Assembly: GCA_013297695.1 (NCBI GenBank)
Contig: JAAFHX010000019.1
Coordinates: 1 to 35,260 of the forward strand
DNA length: 35,260 nucleotides
Direction of reading: 5' to 3'
Source of the DNA: Rhodobacterales bacterium
GTDB lineage: Bacteria; Pseudomonadota; Alphaproteobacteria; Rhodobacterales; Rhodobacteraceae
Part shown: positions 7,040 through 14,810 of the stretch, piece after piece
How positions within the stretch are numbered: the stretch's first letter is position 1
Layout: every line of letters starts with the position of its first letter
The notes under the pieces: model-generated
Seen by the model: the letters and a program-made list of their open reading frames with translations, nothing else
What the model was told of the DNA's origin: nothing
Database searches by the model: none
Made by a program: the position numbers and the translations under genes

Positions 7040-7735
7040 CTAGCGGAACCGGTCGGCCAGACGCTTCAGGGCCGAAAAGGGGCCGTCCGCCCCGCCCGGC
7101 GCAGATCGCGGGGTTTCGTCCGGCACAGGCGGGGCGGCAGGGGCAGACCTGCCGGTGGATGACCGCGGCGGTGCGGTGCGCAGCGCAACCGCGTTCATGA
7201 ACCGTGCAGCGTCGCCGTCGGCCAGCGCCGGAGCGCCATCGGACAGGCCGCGCAGAAGATCGTCGAGCCAGCCCTGGTCGGCCTTGGCAAAGTCGTGCAG
7301 CACATAGGCCGCGACGGCGTCCTTGTGGCCCGGATGGCCGATCCCCAGACGGACGCGGGCATAGGCGTCACCCAGATGGGCGTGGATCGACCGCAGCCCG
7401 TTATGCCCCGCGTGCCCTCCCGAAGGTTTGACGCGTGCCTTGCCGGGGGCAAGGTCAAGCTCGTCATGAAAGACCACCAGATCGGCCGGCGTCAGCTTGT
7501 AGAACCGCAATGCCTCGGCCACGGACTGGCCCGACAGGTTCATGAAAGTCTGCGGTTTCAGCAGGATGACCTTGTCCTCGCCCAGCCGACCTTCGGCAGC
7601 GTGCCCCTGGAAGCGCGGCCGCCAGGGGGCGAAGCCGTGGTCGGCCGCGATCCGGTCGATCGCCATGAAACCGATGTTGTGGCGGTGCCCGGCATAGGCG
7701 GCACCGGGATTGCCGAGACCTGCGAAAAGCTTCAT
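7040..7735 (-). CDS. pth: Peptidyl-tRNA hydrolase
   Basis: 231 residues. It recycles tRNA from prematurely released peptidyl-tRNA and is essential in bacteria. The family core is complete: GLGNPGAAYAGHRHNIGF at the N-terminus with the catalytic His (NIGF motif), FMNLSG, and HDELDL with its Asp. The SGGHAGHNGLRS loop and RLGIGHPG are also present. The C-terminal tail after about residue 185 is Pro/Ala/Ser-rich and longer than in E. coli Pth (194 residues), a feature common in alphaproteobacteria. GGGAGGA precedes the ATG. It is on the same strand as the iron operon, 133 nt upstream of its first ORF, but the palindromes between them suggest separate transcription. Confidence 0.96.
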   Translation of the reverse strand: MKLFAGLGNPGAAYAGHRHNIGFMAIDRIAADHGFAPWRPRFQGHAAEGRLGEDKVILLKPQTFMNLSGQSVAEALRFYKLTPADLVVFHDELDLAPGKARVKPSGGHAGHNGLRSIHAHLGDAYARVRLGIGHPGHKDAVAAYVLHDFAKADQGWLDDLLRGLSDGAPALADGDAARFMNAVALRTAPPRSSTGRSAPAAPPVPDETPRSAPGGADGPFSALKRLADRFR

Positions 7736-7762
7736 GCCATCCTCCCGCCGCCGCGTCGAACA

Positions 7763-7790
7763 GGCGGTGCGTGCAAGCACGCACCCTACG
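7763..7790 (+). repeat. Intergenic palindromic repeat, copy 1
   Basis: The 20-nt perfect palindrome GGTGCGTGCAAGCACGCACC (7766-7785) carries the flanks GGC before and CTACG after it. The same 28-nt unit occurs inverted at 9442-9469 and four times in the array at 34741-35158. Here it lies between the divergent pth and the heme monooxygenase gene, in a 165-bp gap. It behaves like a REP-type element; no transposase is nearby. Confidence 0.75.
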
Positions 7791-7900
7791 GGCAGGCGAT
7801 CCTTGCTAGCCCGGGACGGCCATCGGTGCAACCGGGCAGGTCCGGCTTGACCTGTGCCATGGGGTCTGGATTGTGGTCTGCGTCAAGGAGGGAGGGTGTG

Positions 7901-8215
7901 ATGTATCTGACGATGAACCGGTTCAAGGTGGTCCCGGGGCAGGAGGCGGCTTTCGAGGCGATCTGGACCGGGCGCGACAGTCACCTGAAAGAGGTGGACG
8001 GGTTCCTGTCGTTCCACCTTTTCCGGGGGCCGCTGCGGACGGATCACCGGCTTTATGCCTCGCATACGCTCTGGGTCTCGGAGGCGGCCTTTGCGGGCTG
8101 GACAAGGTCCGACGCATTCCGCGCCTCGCATCGCGGGGCGGGGGCGCATGGCGGCATCTATCTGGGGCCGCCGGAACTGGAAATCTTCGAGTCGGTCCAG
8201 CACATCGCGGTCTGA
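7901..8215 (+). CDS. Antibiotic biosynthesis monooxygenase-fold protein, probable IsdG-type heme-degrading enzyme
   Basis: 104 residues, the length of single-domain ABM-fold (dimeric ferredoxin-like) proteins. The three residues needed for heme cleavage in IsdG (Asn7, Trp67, His77) appear at almost identical numbering: Asn6 in MNRFKV, Trp67 in AFAGWTRS and His77 in FRASHRGAG. This supports a heme-degrading monooxygenase that frees iron from heme, rather than a generic ABM protein. The ATG is preceded by a GGAGGGAGGG ribosome site. It is transcribed alone, divergent from pth and convergent with rplY, and lies close to hemP and the iron cluster, which fits the role. Substrate remains an inference. 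Confidence 0.8.
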   Translation: MYLTMNRFKVVPGQEAAFEAIWTGRDSHLKEVDGFLSFHLFRGPLRTDHRLYASHTLWVSEAAFAGWTRSDAFRASHRGAGAHGGIYLGPPELEIFESVQHIAV

Positions 8216-8302
8216 GGGGCGGCAACCGGACGGCGGCCCGTTCCGGGCCATTCCCCTTGCCTCGCTGCCCGCCGGGGGCGGGCCGCTCAGAGGTCAGAAT
8301 CG

Positions 8303-8334
8303 GAAACGGCGGCGGGTTGCCCCGCCGCCGTTTC
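8303..8334. terminator. Bidirectional hairpin terminator between the heme monooxygenase and rplY
   Basis: A perfect 14-bp stem, GAAACGGCGGCGGG with CCCGCCGCCGTTTC, around the loop TTGC. It lies between two converging genes, 87 nt after one stop and 17 nt from the other. Because the stem ends in AAA/TTT, each strand has a short T-run at the end of the stem, followed by TTTCGCATT on one side and TTTCCGATTCT on the other. Confidence 0.8.
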
Positions 8335-8351
8335 GCATTCCGGACCGCCGA

Positions 8352-8945
8352 TCACTCGTTGTCGGTGGACCGCAGGCCCGAGGGGGCCGAGATGTTGGCG
8401 ATCACGAAGTTGCGGTCGATGGTCGGCCTGGCGCCTTCCGGCAGCACGATGTCGTTGATGTGGATGACGTCGCCGATATTCTTGCCGGTCAGATCGACGG
8501 TGATGTGATCGGGGATGTCGCCCGCAGTCACTTCCAGTTCGACCTCGGGGCGCACCACGGTCAGGGTGCCGCCGCGCTTGATGCCCGGGGCGGCATCGTG
8601 GTTAATGAAGGTGACGTGGATGAACAGGTTCACCCGGCTGGTCCGGCGCAGGCGCATGAAATCGACATGCGTCGGCAGGTCCCGCACGATGTCGCGCTGC
8701 ACGCCGCGGCAGATCACGCGGACGTCGTCCTGCCCTTCGACCTTGAGGTTGAACAGCGTGGACAGGAAGCGGCCTGCCTTCAGCCGCTTGAGCAGGCTGT
8801 AGTATTCGATGTTGATCGCCAGCGGCTCCTTGTGGTCGCCGTAGACGATTCCGGGTACGTAGCCCTCACGACGAGCTTGACGAGCGGCCCCCTTGCCTGT
8901 CCCCGTCCGTACCTCGGCGATGAAATCCGGGATTTCACGTGCCAT
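8352..8945 (-). CDS. rplY: 50S ribosomal protein L25/general stress protein Ctc
   Basis: 197 residues, the long two-domain form (L25/TL5/Ctc). The N-terminal 5S-rRNA-binding beta-barrel begins with [20 protein letters not shown] and contains [12 protein letters not shown]; the C-terminal TL5 domain follows from about residue 95 ([12 protein letters not shown]). The ATG at 8945 is chosen because GGAG is spaced 9 nt before it; an ATG five codons upstream (MENLK) overlaps that GGAG and lacks its own site. It stabilises 5S rRNA in the large subunit. rplY and pth are often adjacent in this group; here the plus-strand monooxygenase gene and a palindromic repeat separate them. Confidence 0.95.
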   Translation of the reverse strand: MAREIPDFIAEVRTGTGKGAARQARREGYVPGIVYGDHKEPLAINIEYYSLLKRLKAGRFLSTLFNLKVEGQDDVRVICRGVQRDIVRDLPTHVDFMRLRRTSRVNLFIHVTFINHDAAPGIKRGGTLTVVRPEVELEVTAGDIPDHITVDLTGKNIGDVIHINDIVLPEGARPTIDRNFVIANISAPSGLRSTDNE

Positions 8946-9005
8946 TTTGAGGTTCTCCATAGGTTGAGTCCGCCGCCCTCCAAGGGTGCGCGGCGCGACC
9001 GGGGG

Positions 9006-9034
9006 GCTATAGGAGAGATTCGCGGCGAAGGAAA
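9006..9034 (-). promoter_or_regulatory. Possible rplY promoter
   Basis: On the rplY strand TATAGC (9006-9011) lies 17 nt after TTTCCT (9029-9034). The predicted start would be about 55 nt upstream of the rplY ATG. The -35 is weak, so this is tentative. Confidence 0.3.
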
Positions 9035-9064
9035 GCGGCTTCTGCGCCTCGGGAGCCGGCAGGC

Positions 9065-9352
9065 TCAGCCGATCAGGACCGTGGGTGCACCCAGAACGAT
9101 GCTGCCGCCATGCACGGTCGGGTCGCCCATTCGGGCGGCCGGCAGGCCGCCGGCGAGGACCGTGACCGACCCCATGGCGATCACATCCGGGGGGCCGACG
9201 CAGACGCAGGTGTTGGTGGCCTGGGCCTGCGGAAAGAAACAGGTCAGCACCGTGACCGCGCCCGGTCCGATGACGGGGCCGCCGACATGTGGAACCGGCC
9301 CGGTGAACATCGGGCACACATGCATGTCGAGTACGCGGGCAGCGAGGGGCAT
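9065..9352 (-). CDS. PAAR-domain protein (orphan)
   Basis: 95 residues, essentially one PAAR domain. The body is glycine-rich with repeated short beta-strand units ([37 protein letters not shown]), and the PAAR motif itself is visible as [12 protein letters not shown] proteins form the sharp, zinc-bound tip on the VgrG spike of type VI secretion systems, and related tips occur on phage-like contractile devices. No VgrG, Hcp, sheath or effector gene is in this window, and there is no C-terminal toxin extension. It may serve a secretion system encoded elsewhere, or be a remnant. The C-terminal end (LGAPTVLIG) is typical of single-domain PAAR proteins. Confidence 0.85.
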   Translation of the reverse strand: MPLAARVLDMHVCPMFTGPVPHVGGPVIGPGAVTVLTCFFPQAQATNTCVCVGPPDVIAMGSVTVLAGGLPAARMGDPTVHGGSIVLGAPTVLIG

Positions 9353-9441
9353 CCGGCGACTCCCTTGAACGGCATTCCGGAAACCGTAGCCGGTCTGTCG
9401 TCAAAGTCAATTTCCGCAGCATGCGGGCAGGGCAAGGCAGG

Positions 9442-9469
9442 CGTAGGGTGCGTGCTTGCACGCACCGCC
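9442..9469 (-). repeat. Intergenic palindromic repeat, copy 2
   Basis: The same 28-nt unit as at 7763-7790, in the opposite orientation (palindrome at 9447-9466 with the CTACG flank on the complementary strand). It lies 12 nt beyond the stop of the beta-helix membrane protein, inside its likely 3' UTR and before the PAAR gene. It could act as a transcript-end structure, but no U-run follows. Confidence 0.72.
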
Positions 9470-9480
9470 CGGCGTGCCCT

Positions 9481-11172
9481 TCAGTTCGACTTCACGATCC
9501 CCGAGAAGCCCGCCACCGCCAGCAATCCCAGGGCCAGCCCCGCCAGCGTCTGCACATAGCTGAAGACCTTGCCCCAATAGCCAAGCGGCACACGGGTATC
9601 CGGCGACCAGGTATCCTTCTGCCCTGTACCAAGGCCCAGGATCACCGCATCCGCCGACAGCATCGCCGCGCTGAACTTGGGGAAGGCCGCAGCTTCGGGC
9701 TGCTGGCGGAAACAGGCAAGCTGCGACTGGCCGGGTGCCGCGCGGCCCTGCCGGTCCTGACCGACCGAGGGCAGGAACATGGTCTGCGTGGCCGGAACCC
9801 CGCAAAGCACCCATTCGGGCGACCGCAGAACCACCGGTGAATTGGGGCGCAGCATCTGCCTGTGATCCAGCACCGTGTACCAGACCGCTCCTGCCGCCCA
9901 CAAAAGGAAGATCCACACCAGCGCCAGCAGCGGCCTCCGGCCATAGCCCGTCGTCAGCCAGAGCAGACCGTCGGTCACCCGCAGGCGCAGCCGCGTCAGC
10001 GGTGACCGTGCCCGGGCACGGCGGGCGCGGCGCTGCAACCGGTCCTTGGCGATCAGGACGCGGCTTTTCTCTTCATCATGCCCCATCTCGCCCAGCACGC
10101 GGGCAAGCTGTTCGTACGGTTGCGGCCAGAAGTCCTCGCCCCACCTCTCGGGCGTCTGGCGCGACAGCCAGTCAAGCCTGACCCGCGCGCTGACCGGGCT
10201 GGCCAGGATAGCGCCATAGCGGCAGCGGTTCAGCATCAGGTCGCCCCGCGCCGGCCAGCAGGCCGGATCATCGACCAGCGCGCCGATTTCGGCCCCGTTC
10301 AGGCTCAGCGCGCCGGTCACCGTCGCGCCCTCGCGCAGGAACAGCGCACCTGCGATCCGGGCGCGGTTGAGGTTCATGGCGGTAAGCCCGGGGGCCGCAA
10401 GGCTGGCCCCGCCAAGATCGCAATCGCCGCCGATCCGGGCACTGACCAGAACGGCCGACCCGCTGACCGCCGCGCGGCGCAGGTCAAGGTCGGCATCGAC
10501 CGTGATCGAGGTGGCCTCGATCGCCGGTCCGTCGGTCCGGGTGATCTGCGCCCCGATCAGATCCAGATCGACACCGATCCGGGCGCCCGGCAAGGCGATG
10601 CCGCCCTGCACGACGGCCCCGCGGAACATCGCCCCGCCGCGCACCGAAGCGCGGGCGGCGGACAGCGCATGATCGCCCGGGGCGGTCATCGTGGCCCCGT
10701 CGAACACCAGATCGCCGCCGATCTGCGCGCCGCGCAGGGTCACCGGCCCGGTCAGCGTGGCAGAGCGGAACAACAGGTCGCCCCGCGCCTCGATCCGGTT
10801 TGCCGACAGTCCCGGCAGCACCGAACCGTCAAATGACAGCGTGTCGATCACCGCCGACAGCAGCACGGGAACCGACTCGAACCGGCAATCGAGAAGTCCG
10901 ATGTCGCGCGGAATGCGGCAGCCTTCCAGATCAAGGATGCCGGTGATCCAGGCACCGCCCAGTCGCAGCCCCTTTTCATGCAGCGCCGGCATGTCCGGCC
11001 CGCCCAGCAGGATCGCCCGGATCAGGTCTGCCCGAACGCGGCGGTCCTTGGCGCCCGCAGGCGGTACGCCGCCCGCACCGACACGGTCGAACACGCCGGT
11101 CCCAAGCCCCGCGACCATCGTCAGTTCGGCCCGCATCAGCGGGCCGAAGGCGGCAAGGCCCGGAGGGGTCAT
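9481..11172 (-). CDS. Beta-helix repeat protein with C-terminal membrane helices
   Basis: 563 residues, family not firmly recognised. Residues of about 75-310 consist of roughly 20-residue repeats of the form GDLxLxxAxIxG (for example [46 protein letters not shown]), which should fold as a right-handed beta-helix like pentapeptide-repeat or bactofilin-type proteins. A basic linker ([13 protein letters not shown]) leads to a membrane part: one helix near [20 protein letters not shown], a loop of about 100 residues, then a final helix ([18 protein letters not shown]). Similar proteins are often mislabelled membrane-associated oxidoreductase; no cofactor site is seen. The ATG lies 7 nt after the M20 peptidase stop and has a poor ribosome site, so it probably depends on coupling. 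Confidence 0.7.
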   Translation of the reverse strand: MTPPGLAAFGPLMRAELTMVAGLGTGVFDRVGAGGVPPAGAKDRRVRADLIRAILLGGPDMPALHEKGLRLGGAWITGILDLEGCRIPRDIGLLDCRFESVPVLLSAVIDTLSFDGSVLPGLSANRIEARGDLLFRSATLTGPVTLRGAQIGGDLVFDGATMTAPGDHALSAARASVRGGAMFRGAVVQGGIALPGARIGVDLDLIGAQITRTDGPAIEATSITVDADLDLRRAAVSGSAVLVSARIGGDCDLGGASLAAPGLTAMNLNRARIAGALFLREGATVTGALSLNGAEIGALVDDPACWPARGDLMLNRCRYGAILASPVSARVRLDWLSRQTPERWGEDFWPQPYEQLARVLGEMGHDEEKSRVLIAKDRLQRRARRARARSPLTRLRLRVTDGLLWLTTGYGRRPLLALVWIFLLWAAGAVWYTVLDHRQMLRPNSPVVLRSPEWVLCGVPATQTMFLPSVGQDRQGRAAPGQSQLACFRQQPEAAAFPKFSAAMLSADAVILGLGTGQKDTWSPDTRVPLGYWGKVFSYVQTLAGLALGLLAVAGFSGIVKSN

Positions 11173-11179
11173 CGCCGGG

Positions 11180-12556
11180 TCAGAGCGCGGCCAGCACGCG
11201 CGCCCAGGACCGGATGCCCTTGTGGAAGCTGGTCAGCGAGTATTTCTCGTTCGGGCTGTGAATGCGGTCGTCCGACAGCCCGAAGCCGGCCATCACCACA
11301 TCCATCCCCAGCTTTTCCTTGATCATCGTGGTCACCGGGATCGACCCGCCGCCGCCGACAAAGGCCGCTTCCCGGCCCCATTCGTCGGACAGGGCCTTTT
11401 GCGTGTTCTGGAAGGCGGGGGCGGTCACTTCGAAGGTCACCGCACGGCCCGACCCGAATTCGGTGAACTCCACCCGGCAGTCGGCGGGCACACGGGCGCG
11501 GACGAAGTCGCGGAAGGCGGCGCGGATCGCGTGGGGGTCCTGATCGAAGACCAGACGGAAGCTGATCTTGGCGCTGGCCACTGCCGGGATCACGGTCTTG
11601 AACCCGTCGCCGGTATAGCCCCCGGTCATGCCGTTCACCTCGCAGGTCGGGCGCGACCAGGTCTGTTCCAGCACCGAGCGGCCCTTTTCGCCCGCAGGCA
11701 CCGACAGGCCGACCTCGCCCAGGAAAGCGGCTTCGGAGAAACCCAGCTTGTCCCAGCCCGCCAGCAGCGCCGCCGAGGGTTCCGGCACGCCGTCATAGAA
11801 ACCGGGGATCGTGATGCGCCCGTCGGCATCGCGCAGGTCGGCGATGATGCGGGCAAGGATGTGGTTGGGGTTGGCGGCGGCCGAGCCGTAAAAGCCCGAA
11901 TGCAGGTCGCGGTCGCTGGCGTGGATGAAGATTTCCTCGGCGCAGAGGCCCCGCAGCGACGTGGTGATCGCGGGGGTTTCCTTGTCCCACATGTTGGTGT
12001 CGCAGATCATGGCGACATCTGCGGCCAGTTCGTCCTTGGCGGCTTCCAGGAACCCCGGCAGGTTCGCGCCGCCGGATTCCTCTTCGCCTTCCAGCAGCAC
12101 GGTGACCGGGATCGGCAGCTTGCCGGTCACCGCCTTCCACGCCCGGCAGGCCTCGACAAAGGTCATCAACTGGCCCTTGTCGTCCGATGCGCCGCGGCCG
12201 CGGATTTCCTTGCTGCCATCGGGCAGGGTGACGATCACCGGGGTAAAGGGCTCATCCGTCCACAGTTCCAGCGGGTCGGCGGGCTGCACGTCGTAGTGCC
12301 CGTAGAACAGCACCCTTGTCCCTGCCGCATCGTGCTGTTTCGCCAGCACAATGGGGTGGCCGGGCGTATCGCGCACTTCGGCGGCAAAGCCGATGCTGGC
12401 AAGGTCGGCCGCGTGCCATTCGGCACAGGCGCGGGTTTCGGCGGCATAGGCCGGGTCGGTCGAGATCGATTTCATCCGCACGGTCTGGAACAGACGGTCC
12501 AGCGCATTGTCGAAATCGGCGTCGATATGGGCCAGAACGGCATCAAGATCGGACAT
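11180..12556 (-). CDS. M20-family metallopeptidase (dipeptidase/deacylase type)
   Basis: 458 residues. A di-zinc amidohydrolase or peptidase of the M20/ArgE/DapE group. Zinc and catalytic residues are visible: HYD (His87, Asp89) in FYGHYDVQP, Asp125/126 in GRGASDDKG, and Glu159/160 in LEGEEESG. The dimerisation domain follows, and SIPVTTMIKEKLG and SPNEKYSL near the C-terminus are typical of the dipeptidase-like subgroup with a final zinc-binding His (DRIHSPNE). Cytoplasmic; cleaves small peptides or acylated amino acids, exact substrate unknown. The ATG at 12556 follows a GGGAGGGTG site and is preferred to an upstream ATG without one. It lies 51 nt downstream of the SLC13 transporter gene and is probably co-transcribed with it. 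Confidence 0.92.
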   Translation of the reverse strand: MSDLDAVLAHIDADFDNALDRLFQTVRMKSISTDPAYAAETRACAEWHAADLASIGFAAEVRDTPGHPIVLAKQHDAAGTRVLFYGHYDVQPADPLELWTDEPFTPVIVTLPDGSKEIRGRGASDDKGQLMTFVEACRAWKAVTGKLPIPVTVLLEGEEESGGANLPGFLEAAKDELAADVAMICDTNMWDKETPAITTSLRGLCAEEIFIHASDRDLHSGFYGSAAANPNHILARIIADLRDADGRITIPGFYDGVPEPSAALLAGWDKLGFSEAAFLGEVGLSVPAGEKGRSVLEQTWSRPTCEVNGMTGGYTGDGFKTVIPAVASAKISFRLVFDQDPHAIRAAFRDFVRARVPADCRVEFTEFGSGRAVTFEVTAPAFQNTQKALSDEWGREAAFVGGGGSIPVTTMIKEKLGMDVVMAGFGLSDDRIHSPNEKYSLTSFHKGIRSWARVLAAL

Positions 12557-12607
12557 GGCAGCACCCTCCCAAAGGTTGTTGATCTGCAAGCGGTCAAAAA
12601 GGGCCGG

Positions 12608-14431
12608 TCAGGCTGCAGCGGGCAGCGCAAAGGGCCAGATCAGCGGAACGACAAAGACGGCGATGATGAAGAACCAGATCATCATCGGCAGGCCCAGCTT
12701 CCAGTAGTCGGTGAACTTGTAGGCCCCGGGTTCCATCACCATCAGGTTGGTGGGCGTGGCGACCGGGGTCAGGAAGGCCCCCGCGCAGGCGATGCAGACG
12801 CACATCAGCACGGGCTGCACCGATATGCCCATCTGGTTCGCCGCCACCACCGAGATCGGAATGATGATTAGCGACGTCGCCGTGTTGGAAATCACCTGCC
12901 CCAGCACCGCCGACAGGATGAACAGCCCCGCCAGCAGCGCGGTCGGCCCGGCATCGCCCACCACGGCCACCAGCCCGTCGGCCAGCAGGCTTGCGGCCCC
13001 CGTGACCTGCATCGCCGTGGACAGGGGCGTCAGCGCGCCGACAAGGATGACCGTGGTCCAACTGATCGACTTGTAGACCTGATCCACGCTCAGCACGCCC
13101 GAGACAAGGATGATTCCCGCGGCAATCAGCCCCGCCACGGCCGGCGGAACAAGGCCGGTTGCCAGCAGGACCACCATCAGGCCAAGCGCCACCAGAACCG
13201 TCCTTGCCCCCTGACCCATCGGCACGGCCTGGCGGCGGACCAGATCGGGGCTGTCCACCACCAGCACCTCGGCCTGGTCCAGCCGCGTGTCCAGCGCGGC
13301 CCAGGTGCCTTGCAGCAGCATCGTGTCGCCTGATTTCAGCGCCTCGTCCGCCGCCAGGTCGGCCCCCTGCCGCTGGATCGCAAGCACGATCAGATCGCCG
13401 CTTTCGGTGACCATGCCGGGAAAGAACCGCTGCCCGATCAGGGGTGACCGGGGCGGGATCAGCACTTCGGCCAGACCCGAGTTGCGGTTGAACAACTGGT
13501 CGGCGATGCCGCCCTCGGGCAGGTCCTCGCGGAAGGCAAGGCCCAGATCGCCCGCCACCGCAGCGGCTTCTTCTGCCGGGCCGCGCAGCACGATGATGTC
13601 GCCTTCGGCCACGGCAGCACTGCGCACGGGTTGCCCGTCCGGCGATTTCAGCGTCACGAAGGACAGCCCGTTCTGGGCGAATTCGGGCAGCGAATCCCGC
13701 GACCGCCCGATCAGGCGCGAGCCGGCGCGCACCCGCAACTGGTTGATGTCGCTGGTCAGCCGGTACTGTTCGACCAGCGTGCGGGCATGCTGGCTCAGGT
13801 CGGGCGGCAGCGTCTTGCTGGTGCGCGATGGCAGGAGCCTTTCGCCGAAGAACACCACGATGGCGACACAGCCGATGACGATGGGAATGCCGACCAGCGC
13901 GAATTCGAAATAGCCGAAGCCTGCGGCGCCTGCGTTTTCCGACGCCTCGACCACCAGCACGTTGACCGGGCTGCCGGTCAGCATCAACTGCGATCCCGCA
14001 TGCGCGCCGAACACCAGAGGCATCAGAAGTTGCGAGGGCGACCGGCCAAGCCGGATCGCCATGACGACGACCACCGGCAGCAGTGCCGCCACCGCGCCGT
14101 TCACGCTGATCATCGCCGCCAGCACACCCACAAAGCCCATCATCAGCACGATCAGCCTGGTCCGGCTGGTTCCGGCCTGCCGGATCAGCAACTGCCCCGC
14201 CCAGGTCGTGACGCCTGCAACCTCAAGCCCGCCCGACACGACGAACAGCGCCGCGATGAAGATCACCGCCGGGTCGCCGAACCCCGCAAGGCTTTGCTGC
14301 AGGCTCAGGATTCCGGTCGCCCAAAGCGCCAGGGCCGCCCCCATGCAGACGGCGATGACCGGAATGCGGTCCCAGATGAACAGGACGATGATGCCTGCAA
14401 TTATGGCAAACACGATCCAGATGTCGGTCAT
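12608..14431 (-). CDS. SLC13/DASS-type anion transporter with two RCK-C (TrkA-C) domains
   Basis: 607 residues. Two hydrophobic halves flank a soluble middle of about 200 residues (about 205-405) with two TrkA-C-like domains (GSRLIGRSRDSLP, VAEGDIIVLRGP; SPLIGQRFF, LKSGDTMLLQGT). The membrane parts carry the family's substrate/sodium hairpin motifs: TGSPVN in the first half and SNTATSLIIIP in the second. Members carry sulfate, dicarboxylates or similar anions across the inner membrane; the substrate cannot be named. GGGAGGG precedes the ATG. Its 5' region faces abgT across 379 bp, and it heads a likely operon with the M20 peptidase and the beta-helix protein. Confidence 0.9.
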   Translation of the reverse strand: MTDIWIVFAIIAGIIVLFIWDRIPVIAVCMGAALALWATGILSLQQSLAGFGDPAVIFIAALFVVSGGLEVAGVTTWAGQLLIRQAGTSRTRLIVLMMGFVGVLAAMISVNGAVAALLPVVVVMAIRLGRSPSQLLMPLVFGAHAGSQLMLTGSPVNVLVVEASENAGAAGFGYFEFALVGIPIVIGCVAIVVFFGERLLPSRTSKTLPPDLSQHARTLVEQYRLTSDINQLRVRAGSRLIGRSRDSLPEFAQNGLSFVTLKSPDGQPVRSAAVAEGDIIVLRGPAEEAAAVAGDLGLAFREDLPEGGIADQLFNRNSGLAEVLIPPRSPLIGQRFFPGMVTESGDLIVLAIQRQGADLAADEALKSGDTMLLQGTWAALDTRLDQAEVLVVDSPDLVRRQAVPMGQGARTVLVALGLMVVLLATGLVPPAVAGLIAAGIILVSGVLSVDQVYKSISWTTVILVGALTPLSTAMQVTGAASLLADGLVAVVGDAGPTALLAGLFILSAVLGQVISNTATSLIIIPISVVAANQMGISVQPVLMCVCIACAGAFLTPVATPTNLMVMEPGAYKFTDYWKLGLPMMIWFFIIAVFVVPLIWPFALPAAA

Positions 14432-14561
14432 GGCAGGCCCTCCCGGCATTGTTCGCGCCGACTCTGCAACAAACTGTCGGCGTGTCACAAGGCAATTCTT
14501 GGTGACGGTTCCGCGCGCGTCTGCACACCCGTACCGGCCTGAAGGTCGTCAAGTCAAATGT

Positions 14562-14647
14562 ATGATCTGTCATCAAATTGTCTTGGAGGGTTCGGCCCAG
14601 GCGGTCGGAAGATTGTTTTGACAGAGGCGTTCCCCGCGCGCTATCTG
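14562..14647 (+). promoter_or_regulatory. Divergent control region: palindrome and abgT promoter
   Basis: The 379-bp gap between the SLC13 gene and abgT holds a good candidate promoter: TTGACA at 14618-14623, an 18-nt spacer and TATCTG at 14642-14647, which would give a 5' UTR of about 155 nt for abgT. A small inverted repeat (ATGATCTGTCAT, 14562-14573) lies in an AT-rich patch 45 bp upstream and may be an operator acting on both genes. No ORF with a ribosome site is seen in the rest of the gap. Confidence 0.45.
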
Positions 14648-14810
14648 GACCCCGGGTGTCGGCGGCCCTGGCCGGGCAGGGCGGTCTGGCAGAATGGATG
14701 GCGGCAGGGCCGGGAACACCCCTTGGCTCATCACGCGGGATCGGTGGAACTCGCCGCTTGCCGGTGCTGCAGGCGGGTCCGCAGGTCGATAACGACAGCA
14801 GGGGGAACGC

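Noticed and set aside
9065-9352. Type VI secretion locus
   Set aside because: Only the PAAR gene is present; neighbours are rplY and a beta-helix membrane protein.
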